Assembly (NCBI GenBank): GCA_910588645.1
Contig: CAJUOY010000027.1
Span: 1-11,060, forward strand
Origin: an uncultured Christensenellaceae bacterium
Lineage (GTDB): Bacteria; Bacillota; Clostridia; Christensenellales; Borkfalkiaceae
Direction of reading: 5' to 3'
Length of the DNA: 11,060 nt
In this document: positions 1 through 7,930 of the stretch, in pieces
Numbering within the stretch: the stretch's first letter is position 1
Layout: each line of letters begins with the position of its first letter
Notes under the pieces: model-generated
The model's input: only the letters and a program-made list of their open reading frames with translations
The model's database searches: none
Told to the model about the DNA's origin: nothing
Made by a program: the position numbers and the translations under genes

Positions 1-3000
1 TCGTACAGCCTGAACTCGAATATAATCCTCCCACATTTACAGCCGAATTTCCAATTATATCAACGTTAGTTATAACAATAGTACCAAATCTCAGATAGAT
101 GCCACCGACATCTCCGCCGATATTATTGCTTACAGTACAATCCGTCATACTGAGCGTGGTGCCGGCAAAAAACAATCCGCTGCAATAAGACTTACTTTTA
201 TTCCCGCTAATTTCCGTGCCGCTGATAACCATAGTCCCCGAATTTGAATAAACGGTACCGAACTCTCCCGTCGCGGTCATTTCATTGCCGGTTATCATGC
301 ATTCGCTTATAGTACAATTATTATTTGAATTGTAGAAAATATAAGTTCCCTTATTATCGCTAATAGTACTGTTTGAAATCGTAAAGGGATTATCGCCGTC
401 TATCTTTAATATTGAATGATTAGTAACGATGTTCTCCGAGATAGTGCAATTCGATATACTGCCTGTGCTATTTTGAGTTACATATACAATACCATTATAT
501 CCGGTGTTGCCGGTTATCTCACCGCCCGTGATATTCAAAGCACCGTTTGCAGACAATATATAACCTTTAGATGCAGTATTTCCCGTTATGGCGCCGCCCG
601 ACATATTGAACGGTGAATCGGTAGATGTATAAATTACTTGATAGTTGCTGGCACGATTACCAGATATATTGCCCGACTCAAAGTTGACTACGCCGCCGTT
701 ATTGACGTATATAGCTCCGGCAGCTGAGGAACTGCTGTTAAAACCGCCCGTTATAGTGCCAGTGCCGCCCGTGCCGTTTGCATTCGTTGCAGAACTGTCA
801 CGGATAGTTAAAGTTCCCTGTACGTTTATTACGTAGCCGTAGGCGCGAGCAGAAGTTAACGCACGGTCTACTTTGTTTCCGCTAAGCTGCAATATTACGT
901 GCGCGCCCTTGGGGACAAGCAACGCGCCGTTTACATAGCAGTTTGCGGTTGTGCCGAAACTGCCGTTGGTTGCGACCATATCGCCGTAACTTAAATTACA
1001 TTCGTAAGGCGCACCGTTTTTCGACAGGGACATTGTTACGGCAAATACCCACATATCGTTGGGATCGTGAGAGAGTATTGCGCCTTCCAACGCCTCGCCC
1101 TCGCCGATATTGATAAGTTCTATTCCGCCTGCAGTACTGTCCGCGGTGAAGATCTCAGTTGCAAGCTTGGTGTTGTGCAAGCCGAAACCCGACGTAAACG
1201 CGCCTACCTGCGTACGGCTGATACCCGCCGCGCTACCCGCTGTAAGTTCACCGGTTATTTTTATTGCCGTACCGCCGTCCGCAAAGCGTATATTGCTTAA
1301 CGCATTGCCGGAAGTCTTATTGTTTGTTATTAACAGTTTGCCCTGTACGCTGAAATTAGCCATTGAAGTAAGATTTATTCCCGCAGTGCCCGTATTGCCC
1401 GTGACTTCCAGTCCGTTAGCTGTAAGTTTATGTTTTACTTGTACAACAGCAGCAGCCGAAGTATTATTTACTATCCTTGTATCGGTTATATTTAAAACAC
1501 CTGTAGACTGAACATCCACAACTCCGTATTGTCCCGTCCCCGAAGTTGCCGTATTATCCTCTATTAAACAGTCTACCAAATTAAGTATCGCAGACTCATA
1601 GCTTACATATACAACGCTAACTGCAGTGTTACCGGATATTGTACAGCCCGTTAAAGTTGCGCTGGCATTTTTTACGTTGAAGCCGCTCGTACCGGCCGTA
1701 GTGTCACTTGAAACGTTACCCGTTATGCGACAATTAGTCAAAGTTGCCGTACTACCGTAAACGTATATACCCGAAGTATAAGCGCATACATTGTTACTTA
1801 CGGTAACGTCGTCCATTATAAGCGTGCCGTTGGAATAAATCGTTCCCCAAATAGATTCACTCGTATTCGTGCTGGCCCTGGTATTGCCCGATACTTCACC
1901 GCCCGTTATAGTGAGTTTTGACGAAGCATTATTTATTGCGATAGCGCCTGTAACGGAACAAGTATTGTCCTGTATGTAGCTGTCCGTAATTTCCAATACG
2001 GAATCACGGCCCACGGAATATACCACGGCAATAAAATCACGGTTGCCCTGCAACACGCAGTTGGTCATTTTAAGACCGCTGTACGTGCCGTGACACTGTA
2101 TCATTCCGTAACCGGATTTACCGGTATTGTTTTCAAAAGTACAGCTGTCAAGATCCATTACGGAATTGTTAGTCATATAAAACATTCCGTAATTTGTCGT
2201 CGTATTGCCGGAAAACGTCGTATTGGAAATACTTAACGTCAATTTACTTGACGGGCCACCGGTAGTAAACACCGCACCCGCGCCGTTATTCCCTGAAATA
2301 ACCGCGTTGGAAATAATCTGCGGTTTACCCGCGCAGACGTTAGCCCAGAATATAGCAGACGCCAAGGGCCCTTGATTGCCCGAAATAACGCCGCCGGTCA
2401 TATTGATCTGTCCCTGTACGGTAATTCCTCCGCCCGCGTCAGACGTACTTGCCGTAACGTTATTTGTGATCGCGCCGCCCTTAATATTTAAGTTTGCTCC
2501 CGTTGCGCTTAAAATTCCACCCGCGATTTGGCTTGAAGTATGACCTTTATTACCCGTTATATTTCCGCTTTCAAGGTTAAGCGTCCCCTGAGCCAAATAT
2601 ATACCGCCGGCGTAATTAGAGGAATATCCGCCCGTTATTTTACCTGTGCCGCCAGTGCCGTCGGCATTTGTTGCCGAGCTGTCACGGATTGTCAGAGTTC
2701 CGCGCACTTCTATGACCTGACCGTCGGAACGATAACTTGTAAGTCCGCGGTTTATAGTATGTCCGTTAAGATCGAGAATTACGTTTGCCCCGACAGGTAC
2801 GTAAAGCGAACCGCCCATATAACAGTTTGATCTTGTACCGAAACTGCCTGAAGTTGCCGTCCAATCCGAATACATCGTGGCAACGTAGGGGTTGCCGTTG
2901 TCCGCAAGGCTTGAAAGTACAGCATACTCCCACTGCGTAACGGGATCGTAAGAGATAGTGGCCGCCTCGTATGTGTCGCCCTCTCCTTCTGTTCCCGTTC

Positions 3001-6000
3001 CGCAACCCGTGCATTCGTTTACGAATTTTGCGGTGTCCCAAGGGTGTTCGGTATGATACAGACCGTAGCCCTTTGTTAGCTTACCCGCGCCGTTGCGGTA
3101 GACGCCTATTTTAGTATCCGCGCCGAGAGCCTTAGTAATATTGATAATGCCGCCCGCAGATGCAAAGTAAAGGTTATTCTGTACCCCCGCGGAATTTCTA
3201 TTATCGTAAATTACAGTGTTTCCGCCTATATTAAGCGTTCGTCCCGACGCAGGCACGTATACGGCGTGAACGCCCGTATTGCCTGTAATTTGCGTGTCTA
3301 TAAGGTTGAGCGTTCCGTAAAAATTAATTGTGTTAGCCGACGTACCCGTAACGTTATTTTTAATTTCACAGCCGCTGAAAGTAACGTTTATTGAATTTTG
3401 TACGCTCAATAGACTTCCGCCGCTCGACGAAAATCTGTTGCCGGTTATAATACAATCAGTGACGTTAAAGTCGTATGACATCTTTACCTGAAACAGCGCT
3501 GACGAAGCGATGCTATTGTCGCTTATGGTACAACCGGTAAAAGACATATTTGCCCCGTTTTCGATTTTAAAAGCGCCGTAGCTTGTGCTTGTACATGTAT
3601 TGCCCGAAAATTCAACGTCTTTAAACTTGGCGTCTAAGTACTGATAACCTTCCGTAATGCTGTCAATGGTATTATTTTTAAACTCGCCGCCCGTATAGTT
3701 TAAATGTCCCGTCTGATAAGAACTAAAGGCATAATAGTTACACTTGTTTTCAGAAAAAGTAACGTTTACTAAATTCGTAGTTCCGTTTTGACCAGTTCCG
3801 ACAAAATATTGAGCTGCATCTTGCTTGCTTACTATACAGTTTTTAACCGTCATTACACCGCCTTGTCCGGAGTTAAAAAAGTAAGAAAACGGTTTTTCGG
3901 ATTTATTTTCGATAAAATTTACATATTCGAATTGGGATTGTTTACCTGTATAATTAAGTGCCAAATACCCGTTGCTTCCAGTACAAGTATTATTTTTTAC
4001 ATTAATAGGATTACCCAAAGAACCAATGACTTTTAAAGGTGAAGAAGACTCCGAACAAAAGAAATACTCATAAAAAATATTATCGCATATTTCACCGCCG
4101 GTTATTAAAACGCTACCGCTATGATACGCTATTATGATACTCCCTCTTGCCGTATTGCCGTTTATGCTACCTCCCTTCATCTCGAAAGTCGCGTTACCAT
4201 TGGCGTTTACGATATAATCTCCATTATTATTCGTAATAGAGCCGCTCTCAAATATGCAGTGTCCGCCGGAGAATGAAATTGCAGAACTTGAAGTACTGGT
4301 TCCGCCTGTATAATCGTATCCGCCGGAAATTTTGCCCGTGCCGCCGGTGCCGTTTAAATTTGGCGCCGAACTGTCACGGATAGTAAGCGTACCTTGAACT
4401 TTTATAACAGCTCCATTGCTTTTTGCACTGGTAAGTCCGCGGTTTAACGTGTGCCCGTTGAGATCGAGCACAATGTTTGTGCCCTTAGGAACATTCAAAG
4501 CTCCTGATGAATAACAATCTGTTAATTTACCGAAAAAACCGGATGAATCGGCGTTCCAGTCCCTATAAAGTACCGCAGTGTACTGGTTGCCGTTGTTTGC
4601 AAGGCTGTTTTTAACGGCAGTCTCCCACTCTCCGCGCGGTGTTAAATCCAAATATTTAGCTTCCTTTTGGGTACCTCCTCCGGAAACGGATACCTGCATT
4701 TCATCAACGTCACAAACGGCACGATCAGCAAAGAAATGAGTTGCCGGATCGTCAGAGGAATTATGTACGCCGTAACCCACGGTAAGCCGTCCCGTAGTAT
4801 CACGCGTTACGCCTATCCTTGCGTCCGTAGTCAAAGGAGAAATTACAGCTATCGTATGGGAATAATTAAGTAAAAAATTACTTTCAACATTACCGGCAGT
4901 TTTATTATTGCATATTTTGGTTGCTCCGCCGACTTTAAAGTTTATTGTATAACTGGTGCTTACATAATACGTTATCGCATAAGGACCTACATTATCCGTA
5001 ATTGCAGTATCGGTTAAAGTAAGATTTATGTTTGAAGTTTGAACATATATTGCTCCGGCCTTTGTACCGATATTGTCCTGAATCGTGCAATTTTGTATAT
5101 ATTCGTTGACATCATGATTATTTTGATCATAAAAAAGGCCGCCGTATACGCCTTGATTTGCCGATACTACACAATTTTTTATTAATAATGTAGATTTCGT
5201 TAAAATTCCGCCCACTCCTTTTACGGAAGTGTTTTCGGCTATATAGCAATTATCCAACGTTAAATTAGAGTAGTTATATATCCAAATTGCACCGGCATCA
5301 TCCGCATTATTAGTTGCTTGCGAAACGTTGCCCGTGATAGTACAGTTTGTCATATTTATCGTAGACTTTGTTGCATAAATACCTGCAACGTGCCAACTTT
5401 CTGTAGATGTACTCAATAATACATTATTTGAAACGGTAAGATTAGAAACATTGGCGCTTGTATACGAAAAGACTATTCCTCCTGCGTATCTTCTGGAACT
5501 GTTTCCAGTAACAGTTCCTCCGGAAATAGTTATGTGTGAATTATTCATGCACGATAACCCTGTACCGCTGTTGCCGGAAATTTTGGCGCCTTCGTACATA
5601 TTCAGCGTACTATTTTGGCCTATAAAAACTCCGCCTGCGCCGGTATTATCTGATGCGGAATTCGTATTATTGGCAACGTTGCCGCCTATGAAATTAAATA
5701 CTCCGCCATTGTTAACAAAGACACCGCCGCCAGAACTTACATTAGCATTATATCCGCCGGTCACCATTCCAAGCTGAGTACCGGAAGTATCCTTTAAAGT
5801 AAACTGACCGGCAACATTTATTACATAGCCGTTCGATTTAGACGTAGATAAATTTCTGCTTAAAGTATGGCCGTTTAAATCAAGCTCGATTTTAGCGCCC
5901 GCAGGTATGTATAACGCACCGTTTGTATAACCCGTGCCTGAACCGAATGATTCGCCTTCCGCACCCCAATCGGCTTCAAGCCTTACGGTATACGTAGCCC

Positions 6001-6280
6001 CGGTACTATCGGCAAGACTGTCGCCTACCGCCTTTACCCAGTCCGCCGCGGCCTGTTCGTTTGCCGCGTAAATCTTAAAATCATCTTCGGTCTTGAAAAT
6101 ATTGCCTACGCCGAAAACTATGCCCAGCGTCAACGCCGCCGCGCACAAAATTATGCCGAGTGTTCTCAGCCAATTTTTTCTTACCGTTAAAGGTTTTTCA
6201 GTCCGCACAGCGGACTGAGGGGTACCCCTCAGGTTTTCGGACGAAGCCGAAACCTTATTCTCAATATTTTTATCTTTCAT
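1..6280 (-). CDS. Giant modular beta-helix surface protein (partial; C-terminus outside window)
   Basis: The minus-strand frame from the ATG at 6280 stays open to base 1, giving at least 2093 residues. I translated it throughout and met no stop. Residues 1-37 are polar and Lys/Arg-rich; residues 38-62 are hydrophobic (LGIILCAAALTLGIVFGVG) and read as a signal peptide or signal anchor. Four modules follow. Each opens with a header of about 100 residues starting at Trp81, Trp552, Trp1114 and Trp1744. Each continues with 300-500 residues of short Asn/Gly/Thr/Ser-rich rungs (ISGN, ITGN, GGxI, NCTI) typical of right-handed parallel beta-helices. The first three helices end in a recurring IGVxRxxxGxLTxGYG-like strand. 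Such proteins are usually extracellular adhesins or carbohydrate-binding factors, but no catalytic site is recognised, so function is open. A weak AGG ribosome site lies 6 bases before the ATG. The gene is a separate unit behind the rarA terminator. Anchoring to the wall cannot be judged without the C-terminus. Confidence 0.88.
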   Translation of the reverse strand, partial: MKDKNIENKVSASSENLRGTPQSAVRTEKPLTVRKNWLRTLGIILCAAALTLGIVFGVGNIFKTEDDFKIYAANEQAAADWVKAVGDSLADSTGATYTVRLEADWGAEGESFGSGTGYTNGALYIPAGAKIELDLNGHTLSRNLSTSKSNGYVINVAGQFTLKDTSGTQLGMVTGGYNANVSSGGGVFVNNGGVFNFIGGNVANNTNSASDNTGAGGVFIGQNSTLNMYEGAKISGNSGTGLSCMNNSHITISGGTVTGNSSRRYAGGIVFSYTSANVSNLTVSNNVLLSTSTESWHVAGIYATKSTINMTNCTITGNVSQATNNADDAGAIWIYNYSNLTLDNCYIAENTSVKGVGGILTKSTLLIKNCVVSANQGVYGGLFYDQNNHDVNEYIQNCTIQDNIGTKAGAIYVQTSNINLTLTDTAITDNVGPYAITYYVSTSYTINFKVGGATKICNNKTAGNVESNFLLNYSHTIAVISPLTTDARIGVTRDTTGRLTVGYGVHNSSDDPATHFFADRAVCDVDEMQVSVSGGGTQKEAKYLDLTPRGEWETAVKNSLANNGNQYTAVLYRDWNADSSGFFGKLTDCYSSGALNVPKGTNIVLDLNGHTLNRGLTSAKSNGAVIKVQGTLTIRDSSAPNLNGTGGTGKISGGYDYTGGTSTSSSAISFSGGHCIFESGSITNNNGDYIVNANGNATFEMKGGSINGNTARGSIIIAYHSGSVLITGGEICDNIFYEYFFCSESSSPLKVIGSLGNPINVKNNTCTGSNGYLALNYTGKQSQFEYVNFIENKSEKPFSYFFNSGQGGVMTVKNCIVSKQDAAQYFVGTGQNGTTNLVNVTFSENKCNYYAFSSYQTGHLNYTGGEFKNNTIDSITEGYQYLDAKFKDVEFSGNTCTSTSYGAFKIENGANMSFTGCTISDNSIASSALFQVKMSYDFNVTDCIITGNRFSSSGGSLLSVQNSINVTFSGCEIKNNVTGTSANTINFYGTLNLIDTQITGNTGVHAVYVPASGRTLNIGGNTVIYDNRNSAGVQNNLYFASAGGIINITKALGADTKIGVYRNGAGKLTKGYGLYHTEHPWDTAKFVNECTGCGTGTEGEGDTYEAATISYDPVTQWEYAVLSSLADNGNPYVATMYSDWTATSGSFGTRSNCYMGGSLYVPVGANVILDLNGHTINRGLTSYRSDGQVIEVRGTLTIRDSSATNADGTGGTGKITGGYSSNYAGGIYLAQGTLNLESGNITGNKGHTSSQIAGGILSATGANLNIKGGAITNNVTASTSDAGGGITVQGQINMTGGVISGNQGPLASAIFWANVCAGKPQIISNAVISGNNGAGAVFTTGGPSSKLTLSISNTTFSGNTTTNYGMFYMTNNSVMDLDSCTFENNTGKSGYGMIQCHGTYSGLKMTNCVLQGNRDFIAVVYSVGRDSVLEITDSYIQDNTCSVTGAIAINNASSKLTITGGEVSGNTRASTNTSESIWGTIYSNGTLIMDDVTVSNNVCAYTSGIYVYGSTATLTNCRITGNVSSDTTAGTSGFNVKNASATLTGCTISGNTAVSVVYVSYESAILNLVDCLIEDNTATSGTGQYGVVDVQSTGVLNITDTRIVNNTSAAAVVQVKHKLTANGLEVTGNTGTAGINLTSMANFSVQGKLLITNNKTSGNALSNIRFADGGTAIKITGELTAGSAAGISRTQVGAFTSGFGLHNTKLATEIFTADSTAGGIELINIGEGEALEGAILSHDPNDMWVFAVTMSLSKNGAPYECNLSYGDMVATNGSFGTTANCYVNGALLVPKGAHVILQLSGNKVDRALTSARAYGYVINVQGTLTIRDSSATNANGTGGTGTITGGFNSSSSAAGAIYVNNGGVVNFESGNISGNRASNYQVIYTSTDSPFNMSGGAITGNTASKGYILSANGALNITGGEITGNTGYNGIVYVTQNSTGSISNCTISENIVTNHSILKIDGDNPFTISNSTISDNKGTYIFYNSNNNCTISECMITGNEMTATGEFGTVYSNSGTMVISGTEISGNKSKSYCSGLFFAGTTLSMTDCTVSNNIGGDVGGIYLRFGTIVITNVDIIGNSAVNVGGLYSSSGCT
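743..1051 (-). repeat. Header unit 4 of the surface protein (about residues 1744-1846)
   Basis: Fourth copy, from Trp1744 to TGG. It keeps W..AV..SLS.NG.PY, SFG, CYVNGALLVPKG, GTLTIRDSSA and GTGGTGTITGG, but LDLNGHT has drifted to LQLSGNK and the central DW has become DM. A beta-helix follows and runs off the window at base 1, so further modules may lie to the left. Confidence 0.78.
2627..2941 (-). repeat. Header unit 3 of the surface protein (about residues 1114-1218)
   Basis: Third copy, beginning at Trp1114 and ending at TGGY. It carries SLADNGNPY, DW, SFG, CYMGGSLYVPVG, LDLNGHTINRGLTS, GTLTIRDSSA and GTGGTGKITGGY. Copies 2 and 3 are the most alike by eye. It is preceded by a short CxxC-containing acidic linker (ECTGCGTGTEGEGD) after the second helix-closing strand. 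This linker is not seen at the other module junctions. Confidence 0.8.
4319..4627 (-). repeat. Header unit 2 of the surface protein (about residues 552-654)
   Basis: Second copy, running from Trp552 to the SGGY that opens the second beta-helix. Visible motifs in order are W..AV.NSLANNGN, DW, FFG, CY.SGAL.VPKG, LDLNGHTLNRGLTS, GTLTIRDSSA and GTGGTGKISGGY. At DNA level it shares a near-identical block around 4337-4395 with copies 3 and 4. The preceding helix is closed by the GVTRDTTGRLTVGYG segment at about residues 489-507. Confidence 0.8.
5753..6040 (-). repeat. Header unit 1 of the surface protein (about residues 81-176)
   Basis: First copy of the repeated header, from Trp81 to the Gly-Gly before the first beta-helix. 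It shows the shared order W..AV..SLA, then DW, SFG, Y..GALYIPAG, LDLNGHT, NGYVI, and a closing TGGY. It is the most diverged copy: the IRDSSA motif shared by the others is LKDTSG here, and the GTGGTG run is missing. It is also the shortest, at 96 residues. Confidence 0.75.
6199..6254. repeat. Cluster of three adjoining palindromes inside the surface-protein gene
   Basis: Three inverted repeats lie end to end over 56 bases. The first is 6199-6217 (CAGTCCGC / GCGGACTG, 3-base loop). The second is 6215-6232, a perfect 18-base palindrome (CTGAGGGGTACCCCTCAG). The third is 6232-6254 (GGTTTTCGG / CCGAAACC with one bulged base). They fall in codons 9-28, in the polar segment before the hydrophobic anchor, and keep the frame open. 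The dense dyad symmetry resembles small dispersed palindromic elements, but no second copy occurs in this window, so that identity is inferred. Confidence 0.6.
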
Positions 6281-6357
6281 AGTTCGCCTATTCGGTTTTA
6301 TCGCTGTATATATTTACGATATACCCTTGATATAAATACTTCCTTTTTTTGTTTTCA

Positions 6358-6375
6358 TTTTTGCACACGCAAAAA
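6358..6375. promoter_or_regulatory. Inverted repeat directly downstream of the candidate promoter
   Basis: TTTTTGC and GCAAAAA form a perfect 7-base-pair dyad with a 4-base centre. It abuts the candidate -10 box, where the transcript would begin. It could be an operator or a 5'-end hairpin of the surface-protein mRNA; nothing here decides between these. Confidence 0.35.
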
Positions 6376-6404
6376 GTTATACTGCGGACAATATACATTT
6401 TTAA
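6376..6404 (-). promoter_or_regulatory. Candidate promoter of the surface-protein gene
   Basis: On the minus strand a -10-like TATAAC (6381-6376) lies 17 bases after a -35-like TTAAAA (6404-6399). This matches the sigma-A consensus at 9 of 12 bases. It would give a leader of roughly 90 bases before the ATG at 6280. The region is very AT-rich, so chance matches are likely. Confidence 0.35.
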
Positions 6405-6468
6405 TATATCACTATTATAATAATATTACAAGTAAATTAAAGTAATTTCATTCTTTTTCCTGATTTTT

Positions 6469-6489
6469 CCGTATTTTATACGGTTTTTT
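6469..6489 (+). terminator. Small hairpin plus T-run oriented as a plus-strand terminator
   Basis: CCGTAT and ATACGG pair around a TTT loop and are followed directly by six T residues. The stem is only 6 base pairs and AT-rich, so it is weak. No plus-strand gene precedes it, so if real it would stop antisense transcription coming through the surface-protein gene. Confidence 0.35.
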
Positions 6490-6523
6490 GGGGATATATA
6501 TCGAAAAATCAAACCAATAACAC

Positions 6524-6567
6524 AAAAAATATCCCCGTCCGTGGCTTAAAAATGCCACGGACGGGGA
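6524..6567 (-). terminator. Intrinsic terminator of the tilS-rarA operon
   Basis: A 14-base-pair GC-rich stem (6532-6545 with 6554-6567) with an 8-base loop. On the minus strand it is followed by TATTTTTTG. It begins about 43 bases after the rarA stop and separates that operon from the surface-protein gene. A five-T run after the hairpin on the plus strand might allow weak termination in that direction too. Confidence 0.88.
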
Positions 6568-6609
6568 CTCTGTTTTTATATCATTATTATTATATAGAGG
6601 CACGCGTTA

Positions 6610-7929
6610 TTAATCCCGCTTGCCTTTTTTTATGCGGATTTCCTTAACAGTCTTTTCATAACCGTAATCAGACGGTCTGTAATAAACTTTGCCTTTAAGT
6701 TTTTCAGGAAGATACTGTTGGTCCACGTACCCGCCGGGGAAATCGTGGGGATACTTGTATACGCGGCTTTGAGCCTTTGTCGCTCCGTCGCCGAAGGTAT
6801 TGTCTTTAAGATAGGGCGGAACACCGTCGTCGTCGCGCACTTCGCGCGCGTCGCGTTTGGCGGCATCCATTGCGGCAATTACCGAATTGCTCTTGGGGGC
6901 TTCGCACACGTAGATTATAGCGTTTGAAAGGGGAATTATTCCTTCGGGGTAACCTGTCTTTTCAAGCGCATACATTGCGGAAGTTGCAACCACCAAAGCA
7001 TTAGGATCGGACATACCCACGTCCTCGGAGGAGTGAATTACCAATCTGCGAGCAACAATCATCGGATCGCAACCACCCTCGATAAGACGCATTGCGTAGT
7101 ACAGCGCGGCATTGGAATCACTTCCGCGAAGAGATTTGCAAAATGCAGAAAGATAGTCGTAAAACGCGTCCTCGTTGTATGAAAGCGCCTTTTGTTGGAT
7201 AGATTGTTCGGCATCCGCAAGAGTGACCTCGACACTGCCGTCCGATTGGGGCGGGGTAGTCAATACGGCAAGCTCCAAAGCGTTATAAGCCGTTCTAAGA
7301 TCGCCGCCCGCAGTACGCGAGATATGTTCCAAGGCTTCTTCGGATAACTTTGCGGAATATTCGCCCAATCCCCTGCGCTTATCTTTTAAAGCCTTTTCGA
7401 GCGCTCCGCGGATTTCCGCAACGGAAAGACGCTTGAACTCGAAAACTCTGCAACGCGAAACTATTGCGGGCGTCATAGAGGCAAACGGATTTTCCGTAGT
7501 AGAACCTATAAAAATTATCGTGCCCTGTTCTATCGCGGGCAAAAGTGAATCGGACTGAGTCTTATTAAAACGGTGGCACTCGTCAAGCATAAGATAAGTG
7601 CGCCTGTTGTACATTTTGAGATTGTCACGGGCCTGCTCCACCGCTTTTTTTACGTCGGCAACGCCGGCCTGTACGGCGTTCAATTTAATAAATTCACCGT
7701 GAGTCGTGGAAGCGATGATATTCGCAAGCGTGGTCTTGCCGGTTCCGGGAGGGCCCCAAAAAATACAGCTCCCAAGCCTGTCCAAAGAAATTGCGCGGCG
7801 CAAGAGCGAACCTTCCGCAACTATATGCGTCTGGCCGATAAAATCGTTTAAGTTATTGGCGCGCATACGCTCGGCAAGCGGCTTGGCAACGTTCTCGTTG
7901 CCGTTGAGATCAAATAAATCGTAAGTCAT
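6610..7929 (-). CDS. rarA: Replication-associated recombination ATPase RarA/MgsA
   Basis: A 439-residue AAA+ ATPase of the RarA (MgsA) family, related to clamp-loader subunits and eukaryotic WRNIP1, which acts at stalled replication forks. In order: PLAERMR..NL.DFIGQ.H near residues 17-35, Walker A GPPGTGKTT (59-67), Walker B LMLDECH (113-119), sensor 1 STTENP (143-148) and the arginine-finger region SRCRVF (158-163). The family's C-terminal oligomerisation half follows, with the signatures APKSNS, YPHDFPGGYVDQQYLP and YYRP..YGYE. Length matches the family (about 440). I place the start at the ATG at 7929, because an AAAGG ribosome site lies 7 bases before it and family alignments begin there. 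An in-frame ATG at 7965 would add 12 residues inside tilS. Its start is one base after the tilS stop (TAATATG), so translation is probably coupled. Confidence 0.95.
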   Translation of the reverse strand: MTYDLFDLNGNENVAKPLAERMRANNLNDFIGQTHIVAEGSLLRRAISLDRLGSCIFWGPPGTGKTTLANIIASTTHGEFIKLNAVQAGVADVKKAVEQARDNLKMYNRRTYLMLDECHRFNKTQSDSLLPAIEQGTIIFIGSTTENPFASMTPAIVSRCRVFEFKRLSVAEIRGALEKALKDKRRGLGEYSAKLSEEALEHISRTAGGDLRTAYNALELAVLTTPPQSDGSVEVTLADAEQSIQQKALSYNEDAFYDYLSAFCKSLRGSDSNAALYYAMRLIEGGCDPMIVARRLVIHSSEDVGMSDPNALVVATSAMYALEKTGYPEGIIPLSNAIIYVCEAPKSNSVIAAMDAAKRDAREVRDDDGVPPYLKDNTFGDGATKAQSRVYKYPHDFPGGYVDQQYLPEKLKGKVYYRPSDYGYEKTVKEIRIKKGKRD

Positions 7930-7930
7930 A

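Larger units (their letters stand above)
6281..6609. other. Intergenic region between rarA and the surface-protein gene
   Basis: About 330 very AT-rich bases without a plausible gene on either strand. Contents: the rarA terminator at 6524-6567, a plus-strand-oriented hairpin with a T-run at 6469-6489, a tentative minus-strand promoter at 6376-6404, a dyad at 6358-6375, and the weak AGG ribosome site at 6287-6289. I recognised no riboswitch or small RNA. Confidence 0.7.

Noticed and set aside
416..5777. Several plus-strand and one minus-strand open frames of 60-130 codons within the first 6 kb
   Set aside because: They overlap one continuous minus-strand frame with clear repeated protein motifs. 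Their translations are low-complexity and family-less, as expected for shadows of a repetitive gene.
1..6280. CRISPR array or tandem-repeat array in the repetitive first 6 kb
   Set aside because: The repetition is at protein level, with variable rungs and only short similar DNA blocks at spacings of 1.4-1.9 kb. There are no regular identical repeats with spacers.
6490..6536. GGGGATAT/ATATCCCC pairing as an alternative to the rarA terminator stem (attenuation)
   Set aside because: The 8-base pairing is much weaker than the 14-base terminator stem, and its second half is made only after the terminator on the minus strand. An antiterminator role is unlikely.
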